Shown piece by piece: positions 37,109 through 46,159 of a stretch of DNA of 64,000 bases. The position numbers and the translations under genes were made by a program. The notes beneath the pieces are model-generated. The model saw only the letters and a list, made by a program, of their open reading frames with translations, was not told where the DNA came from and did not search any database. The stretch comes from Rhizobium sophorae (GTDB lineage: Bacteria; Pseudomonadota; Alphaproteobacteria; Rhizobiales; Rhizobiaceae), in contig NZ_JABFCN010000001.1 in NCBI RefSeq assembly GCF_013087515.1, positions 62,001-126,000 on the forward strand. The letters run 5' to 3'. Position 1 is the stretch's first letter; each line of letters starts with the position of its first letter.

Positions 37109-38287
37109 TCAATCGAAGTCGAAAATGGCGACGCCGTCCGGCGTGCCGGGCCGCTGCAGCACCTCGGGGTGGCGCAATGTTTGAAGGGCGTCGTTGTAGC
37201 CGGAGGCCCAGTGCTCCTCCATCGTCAGCCGGGAGAACTCGTAATCCTTGGAGCTCGCTTCGTATTTCTTGGCGCGATATATGAGCTGGACGATGTTGTA
37301 GACCTTCTCGTCGGCCTGATCGACGAGCAGCTTGATCTCGGGATCGGCTTGCAGCAGTGCGTCCTGCGGGACGAGTTCGACCAGATGGCCGAGTGCGCGG
37401 CGCAGCCGCTGCTGCGTCTTGAAATGGTCGGTCGCCGCGCGTGTGCGGCTTGAGAAGCGGATATCCTTCTGCCGCAGTTCGATTCCGAGAAGGTCACGCG
37501 GGAACTCGCCACTCGCGCTCCAGAGATCGACCTGAAAGGCCAGCGTGTCCTGGCGCGGCGCGTTATCGAGGACCCATTGCAGCGGCGTGTTGGAGATGAG
37601 GCCGCCGTCCCAGTAACACTCGCCGTCGATCCTCGTCGCCGGGAAGCCAGGCGGCAGGGAGCCGCTCGCCATGATATGTTCGGGGCGGATATCGTGCGTC
37701 GTGGTATCGAAATACTCGAAGTTGCCGGTGCGTACGTTGACGGCGCCGACGCTGAAACGCATGGCCCCTGTATTGATGCGGTCGAAGTCCACCAGCCGTT
37801 CCAGCGTCGCCTTCAGCGGTGCGACGTCGTAGAAGCTTTCCGCCTCGATGCTGCCGGCGGATGAAAAGAATGGTGGCACCGGACGGGGCCCGAAGAAGCC
37901 CGCGGCGCCGTCCATAAGGGTGGCGAAGGCATGTGCCTGATTGAGCAGGCCACGCGCGAAATCACCCTGGAGCCCCATCGCCCCTAGCATCGCCGAAAAC
38001 AGAGTGGGAAACCCGTGAGCCGGGGCGGTTACCGTCTCCCAGAAGCTCCTGAGCGCCTCCACTCGTCTTTCAGGCGGATTGCCCGCAATCAGGGCACTGT
38101 TGATGGCACCGATAGAGATGCCGGCGACCCAGTCAGGATGCAGACCGGCTTCGGCCAATGCTTGATAGACGCCGGCCTGATATGAACCGAGCGCCCCTCC
38201 GCCTTGCAACAACAGCGCGATACGCTCGAATGGCGGACGCTCCGCTATGCGGTGCCTGTTGTTTTTGACGGGATGTTGAGCGGCCAT
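37109..38287 (-). CDS. Patatin-like phospholipase
   Basis: A 392-residue patatin/NTE-type lipid hydrolase. Oxyanion loop [19 protein letters not shown], nucleophile Ser58 in GISIG, and the Asp of the Ser-Asp dyad in [11 protein letters not shown]. It could act on phospholipids or polyhydroxybutyrate; the genes downstream favour short hydroxyacid products. The ATG at 38287 has GAGGT upstream; a longer reading to 38356 would run into the operator. Its promoter is inferred in operator copy C (minus-strand TTGACA-N17-TAAGTG). Patatin-bdhA linkage is known from Legionella (bdhA-patD). Confidence 0.92.
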   Translation of the reverse strand: MAAQHPVKNNRHRIAERPPFERIALLLQGGGALGSYQAGVYQALAEAGLHPDWVAGISIGAINSALIAGNPPERRVEALRSFWETVTAPAHGFPTLFSAMLGAMGLQGDFARGLLNQAHAFATLMDGAAGFFGPRPVPPFFSSAGSIEAESFYDVAPLKATLERLVDFDRINTGAMRFSVGAVNVRTGNFEYFDTTTHDIRPEHIMASGSLPPGFPATRIDGECYWDGGLISNTPLQWVLDNAPRQDTLAFQVDLWSASGEFPRDLLGIELRQKDIRFSSRTRAATDHFKTQQRLRRALGHLVELVPQDALLQADPEIKLLVDQADEKVYNIVQLIYRAKKYEASSKDYEFSRLTMEEHWASGYNDALQTLRHPEVLQRPGTPDGVAIFDFD

Positions 38288-38340
38288 GCAGTTTACCTCG
38301 GTTGTTGATCCCACTGCCGTTCCAGATCGGCCGCAGCGTA

Positions 38341-38384
38341 TGTTGACATCGCCCACTTAAGTGCTAGAGTAGACAATGTCAACA
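38341..38384. promoter_or_regulatory. 44-bp TetR-type operator/promoter, copy C (patatin operon)
   Basis: TGTTGAC (38341-38347) and GTCAACA (38378-38384) with 30 bp between. It contains the minus-strand promoter of the patatin operon: TTGACA complement of 38377-38382, 17 bp, TAAGTG complement of 38354-38359. A third TGTTGAC (38399-38405) begins the plus-strand promoter TTGACG-N17-TAAATG (38401-38429) of the divergent TetR gene. Confidence 0.82.
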
Positions 38385-38435
38385 TACGCTCGGCAGAATG
38401 TTGACGCGAGCAACTTAACATTCTAAATGGATGGC

Positions 38436-39122
38436 ATGACCCAAGACATTTCCCCGAAAGACCCGCGCCCGTACCACCATGGCGACCTGCACAGGGCGAT
38501 CGTAGAGGCCGCCCTTGACGTCCTCAGCGAGTCTCAAAGCACGGAGTTTTCGCTTCGCGAGCTCGCACGTCGGGCGGGCGTCAGTCACAACGCCCCGTAC
38601 AAACACTTCGCCGACAAGCGCGAATTGCTGGCAGCCGTCTCGGCGGTTGGGTTTGAACTGTTGGCGAAGCGGATGGCTGAAGCGACCAAGGAACTCGACA
38701 GTCCGCGCGAACGGCTGGCAGCTATGGCGCGCGCGTATGTCTGCGGCGGCGTCAACAATCCAGCGCTCTACCGATTGATGTTCGGCGGCTACCTTGGTGG
38801 CCAGGACGATGGGCGTCCCGCAATCGAAAGAACTGCGGCCTACAACATGAAGGCCCTTATCGTTGACGCGATTTCCGACGGCGCTCTCGGGCGCCCCATC
38901 GCAGATGTCGAGGCCAATACCCGCATGTTCGATGGGGCGATTCTCGTTTTTTGGTCCCAAATGCATGGTCTAACTTTGCTGCTGGCGGACCGCCTCGTCG
39001 GCCCCAGCGACAAGATGGAGCAGCTGACCGAGGCCGTCTTGCAAGGCATGCTCGACGGATTGGCGAATTGTATCCCTGCGATACCATCAGGTGTGTGGGT
39101 GGGTCCTCCGCTTGCCGAATAG
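38436..39122 (+). CDS. TetR family regulator, probable repressor of the patatin operon
   Basis: A 228-residue regulator with helix-turn-helix TEFSLRELARRAGVSHNAPYKHFADKRELLA and a C-terminal domain typical of this TetR subgroup. It is divergent from the patatin operon across the operator at 38341. An in-frame ATG at 38427 lies within the predicted -10 box, so 38436 is the likelier start and the mRNA would then be nearly leaderless; no ribosome binding site is visible. A decayed paralogue stands at 20174-20756 next to the RND operon. Confidence 0.9.
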   Translation: MTQDISPKDPRPYHHGDLHRAIVEAALDVLSESQSTEFSLRELARRAGVSHNAPYKHFADKRELLAAVSAVGFELLAKRMAEATKELDSPRERLAAMARAYVCGGVNNPALYRLMFGGYLGGQDDGRPAIERTAAYNMKALIVDAISDGALGRPIADVEANTRMFDGAILVFWSQMHGLTLLLADRLVGPSDKMEQLTEAVLQGMLDGLANCIPAIPSGVWVGPPLAE

Positions 39123-39196
39123 GGTTTGAGGCTCGCGGGCAACCACTCTGTCTTTGATCTGGTGCCCGCGCTGGCTCGTCCGAGAGGAGAAATCTC

Positions 39197-39646
39197 ATGG
39201 ACGCATACATCTCTGCTCTGATGGGGCTCGCAGGCATCGCGATTGGCAGCCTGACCTCGTTTGCCTCCACCTGGATGACGCATCGGTCACAGGTGAAGGA
39301 AAAACAACGCGAGGCCGAGATTGCCAAACGCGAAAAGCTGTTTTCCGATTTCATCACCGAAGCCACGCGGCTTTATGGCGACGCAATAAGCCACCAGAAG
39401 GACGACGTCTCCGACCTCGTGCTGCTTTATGCATTGGTCGCCCACATGCGTCTGATCGCATCCCGTCCGGTCGTGGATGGAGCCGAACTGGCAATGGTAA
39501 GGATCGTCGAGACCTATTTGACGCCAAATCGCTCACTCTCTGAAATCCGCGATCTCGCGCGTTCCGGCGAGATGAACTTTCTCCTCGATTTTGGTGAGGC
39601 TTGCCGGGCAGAATTGGCGACAGGGGACCTGTCTATCCGACGATAG
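39197..39646 (+). CDS. Membrane-anchored hypothetical protein
   Basis: A 149-residue protein with one N-terminal membrane segment (ISALMGLAGIAIGSLTSFAS), then a charged helix (SQVKEKQREAEIAKREKLFS) and a helical soluble domain. GAGAGGAGAAATCTC before the ATG is a strong ribosome binding site. No functional family is recognised; proteins of this build are common in rhizobia. It follows the TetR gene by 75 bp on the same strand. Confidence 0.72.
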   Translation: MDAYISALMGLAGIAIGSLTSFASTWMTHRSQVKEKQREAEIAKREKLFSDFITEATRLYGDAISHQKDDVSDLVLLYALVAHMRLIASRPVVDGAELAMVRIVETYLTPNRSLSEIRDLARSGEMNFLLDFGEACRAELATGDLSIRR

Positions 39647-39809
39647 GATTTTGCGGAAATCACCGGCAAAGCTACCATCAGCCACGCCGGGCGTACAAAC
39701 AGACGAGGCCACTGGGCAGACAAAACCGGAATCACCGCCCAGGAAGGCGGCGGCTATAGGACATTGCGATGAGATCCGCCTCGCCTCACGTGTCGACTCG
39801 GAAACGAGA

Positions 39810-40322
39810 TCATTCATTCATCGCATCAAGCGATTTCAATCGACTCACCAGTTCATCCAAAGCCGCGTCGACCGTTTTCGAAGCCGTGTCGATGACGATT
39901 GCATCGGGCCATTCGTCATAGGCTCTTTCGGAAATCTCTTGCCATGTCGGCTTCACCAGACCTTCGACGTCGGTGAGGCGTGTTTCAGCACGCTTGCGGT
40001 GCTCGGCTTTGTCCGAGCAAACGACCTCGACCTCGGCCGCTGTTACCCCGGCCGCTTGCGCGACCGAAAGCCACGCTGACCTGGTTATCCGAAGCGGGTT
40101 TACGGAGTCGGCGATGACGGTCCTGCCGAGGGTCAGATTGTCTCCCGCAATACCGTAAGCCACGATATAGACTGCAGGCCCGGCATCATCGGAAATTCCG
40201 GAGGCACGGATTGCTTGCTCGATGGTATCGACGCGCACATGGACCGCATTCAACCGCTCAGCCAAAGCGCGGGCAATCGTCGTCTTTCCGCTGCCAGGCA
40301 GACCGCCAAAGATGATGAGCAT
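39810..40322 (-). CDS. AAA/P-loop small kinase-like protein
   Basis: A 170-residue P-loop protein: Walker A GGLPGSGKTTIA near residue 7, VRVDTIEQAI, a middle TVIADSVNPLRITR segment and EVVCSDKAEHRKRAETR, which fits the chloramphenicol phosphotransferase / gluconate-kinase-like group of small kinases. It probably phosphorylates a small molecule; the substrate is unknown. Start is supported by the family-typical MLIIFGG opening. Confidence 0.82.
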   Translation of the reverse strand: MLIIFGGLPGSGKTTIARALAERLNAVHVRVDTIEQAIRASGISDDAGPAVYIVAYGIAGDNLTLGRTVIADSVNPLRITRSAWLSVAQAAGVTAAEVEVVCSDKAEHRKRAETRLTDVEGLVKPTWQEISERAYDEWPDAIVIDTASKTVDAALDELVSRLKSLDAMNE

Positions 40323-40389
40323 TGTGACCTCGTCGTTTTTGGAGAGGTTCCACGAGAACGTCAGAGCAGCTCGCGGTCAGCGCAATACT

Positions 40390-40527
40390 TCACCATTGAG
40401 GCCTGGTTCGCAATTCCTTTGTCAGCACAGGGTTTTCATGACCGGCCTCAATGACAGCCCATCCGAGCGCTTCGTAAAACCCCACGGCGTCTCGCGCCGC
40501 ATTCACAAGCAATCCGTTGGCGAAACT
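40390..40527 (-). pseudogene. GNAT acetyltransferase C-terminal fragment
   Basis: A minus-strand frame ending at 40390 reads FANGLLVNAARDAVGFYEAL then GWAVIEAGHENPVLTKELR and stops. AVGFYEALGW is the standard last helix/strand of GNAT N-acetyltransferases. No acetyl-CoA loop is found upstream, so this is a remnant of about 45 codons. Confidence 0.65.
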
Positions 40528-40963
40528 GTCACATCAAGACGCTATAAGGATTTTCGTTCGGCGCCTCTTGCGTCAGCACTGTTTCACCGTCAAAATTGCG
40601 ACATGCCTGACAGCGACCCATCCAGTACAAGCTCCGCCCATTCCAACCGGGATCTCCCGGCCGAGGAAGCAGGCGACCATTGTAGACGGTGCGATGACCT
40701 CCGCCTCGCCTCAGGCATATCAAGCCTCCCGCAGAGAGGACCGCTTCCCAGACCATTGTCAATGACCGGTGGCCGCGCGGGCCTACCCGATTTTACCGAT
40801 GCCTCTGACTTTCACTTCAGACGAGCGGCCTGATGGAAGCTGCACTGATGTCAACACGATGATAGAAAGACGATAGGCGATGCGTCTATAGTAGCGTCCC
40901 TTCGAATGCCTCGTCGCTTCGCCTGACGAATGCGGCATTATAACCTCAACGAATAGGGTCCCT
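40528..40963. other. Gap with no intact gene
   Basis: The stretch between the GNAT remnant and the CorC-type gene holds no convincing gene. The part 40655-40710 resembles 39725-39780 (shared ending TCCGCCTCGCCTCA after a GATGA tract), suggesting an old partial duplication. Confidence 0.4.
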
Positions 40964-42244
40964 GTGTTTCTGGAAATTGGAATTGTGGCGTTTCTCACCA
41001 TCCTGAATGGTGTGCTTGCCATGTCGGAGCTGGCCGTTGTGTCCTCGCGAACAGCCCGCCTAAAAGTTCTCTCCGACAACGGGAGCAAGGGTGCCGCTCA
41101 AGCGATCAAGCTTGCCGAAAACCCCGGTCGTTTTCTCTCCACGGTGCAGATCGGCATCACGCTGGTCGGCGTTCTATCCGGCGCTTTCTCGGGGGCCACG
41201 CTCGGCGCTCGCCTGAGCGGATGGCTGGAAGCACAAGGGATGTCATCGACGGCCGCTGATGCCATTGGCGTCGGTTCAGTCGTTGTGGCAATCACATATC
41301 TTTCGCTGATCATCGGCGAACTTGTTCCCAAGCAGATCGCATTGCGAGAACCCGAAGCGGTTGCGGCAAAGGTCGCACCCGCCATGGCAGTCCTGTCAAA
41401 AATCGCGCTGCCACTCGTGTGGCTTCTGAACGCCTCCGGAAATCTTGTGCTGAAGCTCTTGGGCCAGGCAGGAAAAGGTGGCGACAATGTCTCCGATGCA
41501 GAGATCAAAACTGTTCTGGCAGAGGCGCAGTCGGCTGGCGTTATCGAAAGCGAAGAGTCGGCGATGATCTCAGGCGTCATGCGGCTGGCGGACCGCACCG
41601 CCCGAGCGCTTATGACGCCCCGACGGGACGTGGAAATCATTGATATTGACGACAGCCTCGATGAAATTCGGACCCAGTTGCACAGGACGAAGCGGTCGCG
41701 GTTGCCCGTTCGAAAAGGCAGTTCGGACGAGGTGATCGGCATTCTTCCGGTCAAGGACTTCTACGACTCGATGTCCGAACACGGCAGTGTCGACATCAAG
41801 GCTCTGACGCAAGATGTCCCGGTGGTTTCAGACCTTTCAACTGCCATCAATGTCATTGAAGCCATCCGGAAATCGCCCGTTCACATGGTGCTGGTTTTCG
41901 ACGAGTACGGCCACTTCGAGGGGATTGTTTCGTCAGGTGACATTTTGGAAGCAATCATGGGGGCTCTGCAGGAGGGATCTGTCGATGAACAGGCCATCGC
42001 TCGTCGAGACGACGGCTCTTATCTCGTGTCGGGCTGGACGCCGATTGACGAATTCGCTGAATTCTTAAACCTCAGGCTCGATGACGATCTGGAATATCAG
42101 ACTGTCGCCGGCCTGGTGTTGGAAGAGCTGAAACATCTGCCCGAATTGGGCGAGAGCTTCACGAGAGGTGGATGGCGCTTCGAGGTCATCGATCTCGACG
42201 GGAGGCGCGTCGACAAAATACTTGTGTCTGAAGATCGAGGGTGA
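40964..42244 (+). CDS. CNNM/CorC family transporter (hemolysin-like, DUF21 + CBS)
   Basis: A 426-residue membrane protein: DUF21 domain with about four membrane segments (~1-170; LNGVLAMSELAVVSSRTARL, IIGELVPKQIALREPE), a CBS pair (~205-335; MTPRRDVEIIDIDD, PVHMVLVFDEYGHFEGIVS) and a C-terminal CorC_HlyC domain (~345-425). Family members act in Mg2+/Co2+ efflux or in divalent-ion homeostasis. GTG start at 40964. Confidence 0.92.
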   Translation: MFLEIGIVAFLTILNGVLAMSELAVVSSRTARLKVLSDNGSKGAAQAIKLAENPGRFLSTVQIGITLVGVLSGAFSGATLGARLSGWLEAQGMSSTAADAIGVGSVVVAITYLSLIIGELVPKQIALREPEAVAAKVAPAMAVLSKIALPLVWLLNASGNLVLKLLGQAGKGGDNVSDAEIKTVLAEAQSAGVIESEESAMISGVMRLADRTARALMTPRRDVEIIDIDDSLDEIRTQLHRTKRSRLPVRKGSSDEVIGILPVKDFYDSMSEHGSVDIKALTQDVPVVSDLSTAINVIEAIRKSPVHMVLVFDEYGHFEGIVSSGDILEAIMGALQEGSVDEQAIARRDDGSYLVSGWTPIDEFAEFLNLRLDDDLEYQTVAGLVLEELKHLPELGESFTRGGWRFEVIDLDGRRVDKILVSEDRG

Positions 42245-42331
42245 CGGCTTGGCCCGTGCCGTCAAGATCGACGGCAGCAACATCGACACCATCCGCATGG
42301 AAGACGTGGTCCGACACCAGGAGGTACCGCC

Positions 42332-43102
42332 ATGGCATGGTCCGCCAGCCAATATGTGAAATTCGAGGACGAACGCACGCGACCGGCGCGAGATCTTCTG
42401 GCACAGGTGCCGTTGCAGAGTCTTCGTCGCGCCATCGACCTCGGCTGCGGGCCGGGCAATTCCACCGAACTCATCATCGAGCGTTATGGGGCTGCCGGCG
42501 TCTCCGGCCTCGACAGCGACATCAACATGCTGGAGGCGGCGCGCAAAAGGCTGCCGGGCACAGCCTTCGTCGAGGCTGATCTCGGCATCTGGCAGCCGAC
42601 TGAGCCCGCGGATCTGCTGTTTGCCAATGCCGTCTTCCAATGGCTGCCCGATCATCTCGATATCTTCGACCGGCTGATGGACGGGCTTTCCGAAGGCGGC
42701 GTCCTGGCCGTGCAGATGCCCGACAATCTCGGCGAACCCTCGCATCTGACGATGGAGGAGACCGCCCATGCCGGCCCGTGGAAATCCTCCTTCGAGGCGA
42801 AGAGCGTGCGCCGCAAGCCGCTGCCGCCGCCGTCCATCTATTACAGCCGACTGATCGCCAAATCCTCGCGTGTCGATATCTGGCACACCGTCTACAATCA
42901 CCCAATGGCGGATGCTGCAGCGATTGTCGAATGGGTGAAGGGAACCGGACTGATGCCCTATCTCGCCCATGCCGGCGAGGAGCATCGCGAGGCATTCCTG
43001 GCCGAATACCTGGAGCGGGTGGAAAAGGCCTATCCCAAGATGTCGGACGGGCGGGTGCTGCTGCGGTTTCCGAGGATTTTCATCGTGGCCGTGAAAGGGT
43101 AA
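42332..43102 (+). CDS. tam: Trans-aconitate 2-methyltransferase
   Basis: Methylates trans-aconitate, an inhibitor of aconitase that forms spontaneously. The 256-residue protein begins [19 protein letters not shown], which is characteristic for Tam, with SAM motif [13 protein letters not shown] and [14 protein letters not shown]. Full length. AGGAGGT precedes the ATG. It follows the CorC-type gene by ~90 bp. Confidence 0.93.
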   Translation: MAWSASQYVKFEDERTRPARDLLAQVPLQSLRRAIDLGCGPGNSTELIIERYGAAGVSGLDSDINMLEAARKRLPGTAFVEADLGIWQPTEPADLLFANAVFQWLPDHLDIFDRLMDGLSEGGVLAVQMPDNLGEPSHLTMEETAHAGPWKSSFEAKSVRRKPLPPPSIYYSRLIAKSSRVDIWHTVYNHPMADAAAIVEWVKGTGLMPYLAHAGEEHREAFLAEYLERVEKAYPKMSDGRVLLRFPRIFIVAVKG

Positions 43103-43235
43103 TCGGCCGCGCCCAACCAAGGTCACGCGAGCTCGAACGCCCAGATGGTGTCAAATGCCTGTTATCCCTCGCCGCCTAGGTTGCGGCAAAGCTGGCGCGC
43201 ATTATAGTCGGCCGGAAAATCCAAGGAGATGACAC

Positions 43236-44744
43236 ATGGACGCTGCCCCTACCCCGCCGGTCACCCTCGTCATCTTCGGCGCCACGGGAGACCTGACGCG
43301 CCGCCTGCTGGTGCCGGCAATCATCAATCTGACGCGCAGCCGCCTGGTCGGCGAGGATCTCCACATTCTCGGCATCGGCATCGAGCCGGGTGACGACGAG
43401 TTCCTGCGCGGGCGGCTCGACGCGTTCCTGAGCCATCTGCACGGCGAGGAACAGACGGTGAAGGACGAAGCCTGGGAAAGCCTGCGCCAGCGCATTTCCT
43501 ATACGTCCGGCGATTTCACCAAGGACGATATTTTCGTCGAGATCGGCAAGCGGCTGGGGCCGAATGCCAATGCCGCTTTTTATCTCGCCGTCCCGCCATC
43601 CTTTTTCGGCACGATCGTCGAGAAGCTCGCCGCCCACGGGTTGACCGATGAAAGCGACGGCGTCTTCCGCCGCGTCGCCATTGAGAAGCCGTTCGGCACC
43701 GATCTCGCCTCGGCGCAGGCGCTCAATGCGCAGATTCTCGCCCAGGTCGAAGAAAGCCAAGTCTACCGGCTCGACCATTTCCTCGGCAAGGAGACGGTGC
43801 AGAACCTTATGACGGCGCGCTTTGCCAATATGATGATCGAGTCCTTGTGGAACAGCCGCTATATCGACCATGTGCAGATCACCGCCGCCGAGATCGTCGA
43901 TGTCGGCAGCCGCGGCAAATTCTACGATGCAACCGGCGCGCTGCGCGACATGGTGCCGAACCATCTCTTCCAACTGCTGGCGATGATCGCCATGGAACCG
44001 CCGAACAGCTTCGATGCCGAAGCAATCCGCAACGAGAAGAGCAAGGTGCTGAAGGCGCTGCGCATCTATACGCCTGAGGAGGCCAAGACGCATGGCGTGC
44101 GCGGCGCCTATGGCGCAGGCCCGCTCAATGGCGCCGAGCTTCCGGCCTATCGCGACACCAAGGACGTCTCGCCCGACAGCAGGACCGAGACCTTCGTGGC
44201 GCTGAAACTCTATGCCGATACCTGGCGCTGGGCCGGTGTGCCCTTCTATCTCAGGACTGGCAAGGCGCTGACGGCGCGTGACACCGAGATCGTTATCACC
44301 TTCCAGCCGGTGCCGTTTGCGCAGTTTCGCGAGACCGAAGTCAATAGTCGCCTGCCGCCAAACCGGCTGGTGATCCAGGTGCAGCCCGACGAGGGCATGA
44401 GCATGGAAATCTCGATCAAATCGCCGGGGCTTTCCGTCGATACCGTGCCTGTTTCCCTCGACTTCCGCTATGCCGACAAATTCGATATCGCCAAGACGAC
44501 CGGCTATGAATCGCTGCTCTACGATCTCTTCATCGGCGACCAGACCCTGTTCCAGCGCGCCGACGGCATCGAGGCCGGATGGGCGGCGGTGCAACCCTTC
44601 CTCGACATCTGGGCTGGGGATCAGAGCGTGCCCGACACTTACGCGCCGGGCAGCATGGGACCGCCCTGCGCCGACGAACTGATCCAGCGCGACAGGCGGC
44701 AGTGGCATGAACTCGGCGTTTTATTGCACAGAAACGGCAAATAG
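43236..44744 (+). CDS. zwf: Glucose-6-phosphate dehydrogenase
   Basis: Oxidises glucose-6-phosphate to 6-phosphogluconolactone for the Entner-Doudoroff and pentose-phosphate routes. The 502-residue protein has the NADP loop FGATGDLTRRLL, substrate Lys in IEKPFG, and the signature YRLDHFLGKETVQNL. Its ends differ from the usual rhizobial Zwf and there is no neighbouring pgl or edd, so this may be a second isozyme. AAGGAGATGACAC precedes the ATG. Confidence 0.92.
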   Translation: MDAAPTPPVTLVIFGATGDLTRRLLVPAIINLTRSRLVGEDLHILGIGIEPGDDEFLRGRLDAFLSHLHGEEQTVKDEAWESLRQRISYTSGDFTKDDIFVEIGKRLGPNANAAFYLAVPPSFFGTIVEKLAAHGLTDESDGVFRRVAIEKPFGTDLASAQALNAQILAQVEESQVYRLDHFLGKETVQNLMTARFANMMIESLWNSRYIDHVQITAAEIVDVGSRGKFYDATGALRDMVPNHLFQLLAMIAMEPPNSFDAEAIRNEKSKVLKALRIYTPEEAKTHGVRGAYGAGPLNGAELPAYRDTKDVSPDSRTETFVALKLYADTWRWAGVPFYLRTGKALTARDTEIVITFQPVPFAQFRETEVNSRLPPNRLVIQVQPDEGMSMEISIKSPGLSVDTVPVSLDFRYADKFDIAKTTGYESLLYDLFIGDQTLFQRADGIEAGWAAVQPFLDIWAGDQSVPDTYAPGSMGPPCADELIQRDRRQWHELGVLLHRNGK

Positions 44745-44770
44745 AGACGGTTCTGCTTTCCAATCCGGGA

Positions 44771-45064
44771 CTATCGCGTCAGGCAGGCGTCGCTTAGGGT
44801 ACCGTTGCGCTCGGCCGCGCGGTACTGACGCGTTCCGGGCCGTGGGCAAGTGGGCCGATCCGGCGGAATGACGACGGTGATATCACCGGTTTCGATTGAA
44901 TCGAGCGGAATGATGAGCCCGCCGCTGGATTCCGCCCCCGGCACCGTGCCGGGTGGCATGCCGCCGAAGCGGCCGCTAGAGTCCATATCAGCAAGCGCCT
45001 GGGAGAAAGCCGGAGCGGCGAAGCCGAGGAGAATGATCGAGGCTGCTGCAAGAAACATACGCAT
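44771..45064 (-). CDS. Small secreted hypothetical protein
   Basis: A 97-residue protein with a signal peptide (MRMFLAAASIILLGFAAPAF, cleavage after SQA or AFS). The mature chain is Gly/Pro-rich with two Cys (PTCPRPGTRQ, DACLTR). No family is known to me. The start at 45064 has AGGGAA upstream. Confidence 0.65.
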   Translation of the reverse strand: MRMFLAAASIILLGFAAPAFSQALADMDSSGRFGGMPPGTVPGAESSGGLIIPLDSIETGDITVVIPPDRPTCPRPGTRQYRAAERNGTLSDACLTR

Positions 45065-45196
45065 GATGCTATTCCCTATGGTTTCAGCGATGCGACAGAA
45101 ACAGCAGGATGACCTCATTGTTCCCCGCGGAAGCGGGGGCGGACGATCAAAGTTTGGCGATCGGAATATGGCGCCTCAGAGCGGGCGATCTCCGGC

Positions 45197-45667
45197 TCAA
45201 TCGCGCCAGCGCGACAGCAGCCTGTCGAGGCCTGTCGGATAGAGATCGATGCCGGCGTCCCGCAACCTGTCACGGCCGAACCAGCGCGCCGTCGCCGCCG
45301 TCTCATCGAGTTCGCGGTAACGGATTTCATCGCGCTCATAGAGCGATGCATCGGCCAGTTCGATATCGGCAGCGAAGATGAATTCGTGCCCGGTCGCGCC
45401 ATGATGCTGGTAGATGTTTTCAAGCAGATGCCAGGGGCCGACGATACGGATATCGGTCTCGAGCTCCTCGCCGAATTCGCGGTGCAGGGCCTCTTCGCGG
45501 CTTTCGCCGAATTCGATCGCGCCGCCGAGCGGGCGAACGCCCTTGATGCGGCCGCTGTCATCCTCCACTTCGGCGGCAAGCAACTGGTCTTTCCGCCAGG
45601 CGAGGCCGATCACCTTCACCCTGATCTGCTGCGACGGGCGCCAGACGGTCACGAGCTCTCCTTCCAT
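45197..45667 (-). CDS. Nudix hydrolase
   Basis: A 156-residue protein with a complete Nudix box (GGAIEFGESREEALHREFGE then EL, ~47-69), matching Gx5Ex7REUxEExGU. It hydrolyses a nucleoside diphosphate linked to another moiety; the specific substrate is not evident. A single-gene unit. Confidence 0.9.
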   Translation of the reverse strand: MEGELVTVWRPSQQIRVKVIGLAWRKDQLLAAEVEDDSGRIKGVRPLGGAIEFGESREEALHREFGEELETDIRIVGPWHLLENIYQHHGATGHEFIFAADIELADASLYERDEIRYRELDETAATARWFGRDRLRDAGIDLYPTGLDRLLSRWRD

Positions 45668-45749
45668 AGGGACAGCGCTTGCTTTTCACCATGGTGTGGC
45701 GAGAACAGTGAGCCCCGCGACAAAGCGAGGCTCCTGCCGATCCCTCGTC

Positions 45750-46142
45750 TCAGACGAACTGGCTGAGGCCTGGGACGGAAGCGACGACCTCGTCGACCAC
45801 CTCTTCGCCGGCATATTGCTTGGCGATCGCGATGGTTTCCTTGGCAAGCGAGGTGATCTCGCCCATGCCGAGGCCTTCGCCCATCAGCTGCTGGCCGAGC
45901 CCCATGATGCCGCCGCCGCCGAGCGAGCTCATCAGCCCGCCGAGCAGACCGCCGCCGCCGGCACCGGCGCCGTTGAACTGGGCGACGAGATCGGCGCCGC
46001 CGGGGATCGCTTCGATCATCTTGGCGACCGGGCCATCGGCGGCCTCGCGCTGCAGAAAGCCGAGCATCATGCCGAGCGCCTTTTCGGCCAGATCAGGCGC
46101 AATACCCACGCGATCGGCGATCTGGGTCACAATTTCATTCAT
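45750..46142 (-). CDS. DUF2267-like helical protein
   Basis: A 130-residue cytoplasmic protein: helical N-terminus (MNEIVTQIADRVGIAPDLAE), a Gly-rich middle (GAGAGGGGLLGGLMSSLGGG) and a helical C-terminus (YAGEEVVDEVVASVPGLSQF). Best fit is a DUF2267-type protein of unknown function. CAGGAGG lies 6 nt before the ATG at 46142. A 16-bp palindrome (46160-46175) sits 18 bp upstream of the start. Confidence 0.7.
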   Translation of the reverse strand: MNEIVTQIADRVGIAPDLAEKALGMMLGFLQREAADGPVAKMIEAIPGGADLVAQFNGAGAGGGGLLGGLMSSLGGGGIMGLGQQLMGEGLGMGEITSLAKETIAIAKQYAGEEVVDEVVASVPGLSQFV

Positions 46143-46159
46143 CGTCAGCCTCCTGTTTT

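Noticed and set aside
43176..44708. 510-codon frame on the minus strand
   Set aside because: It lies wholly antisense to zwf, which has full family motifs; high-GC DNA often keeps the opposite frame open.
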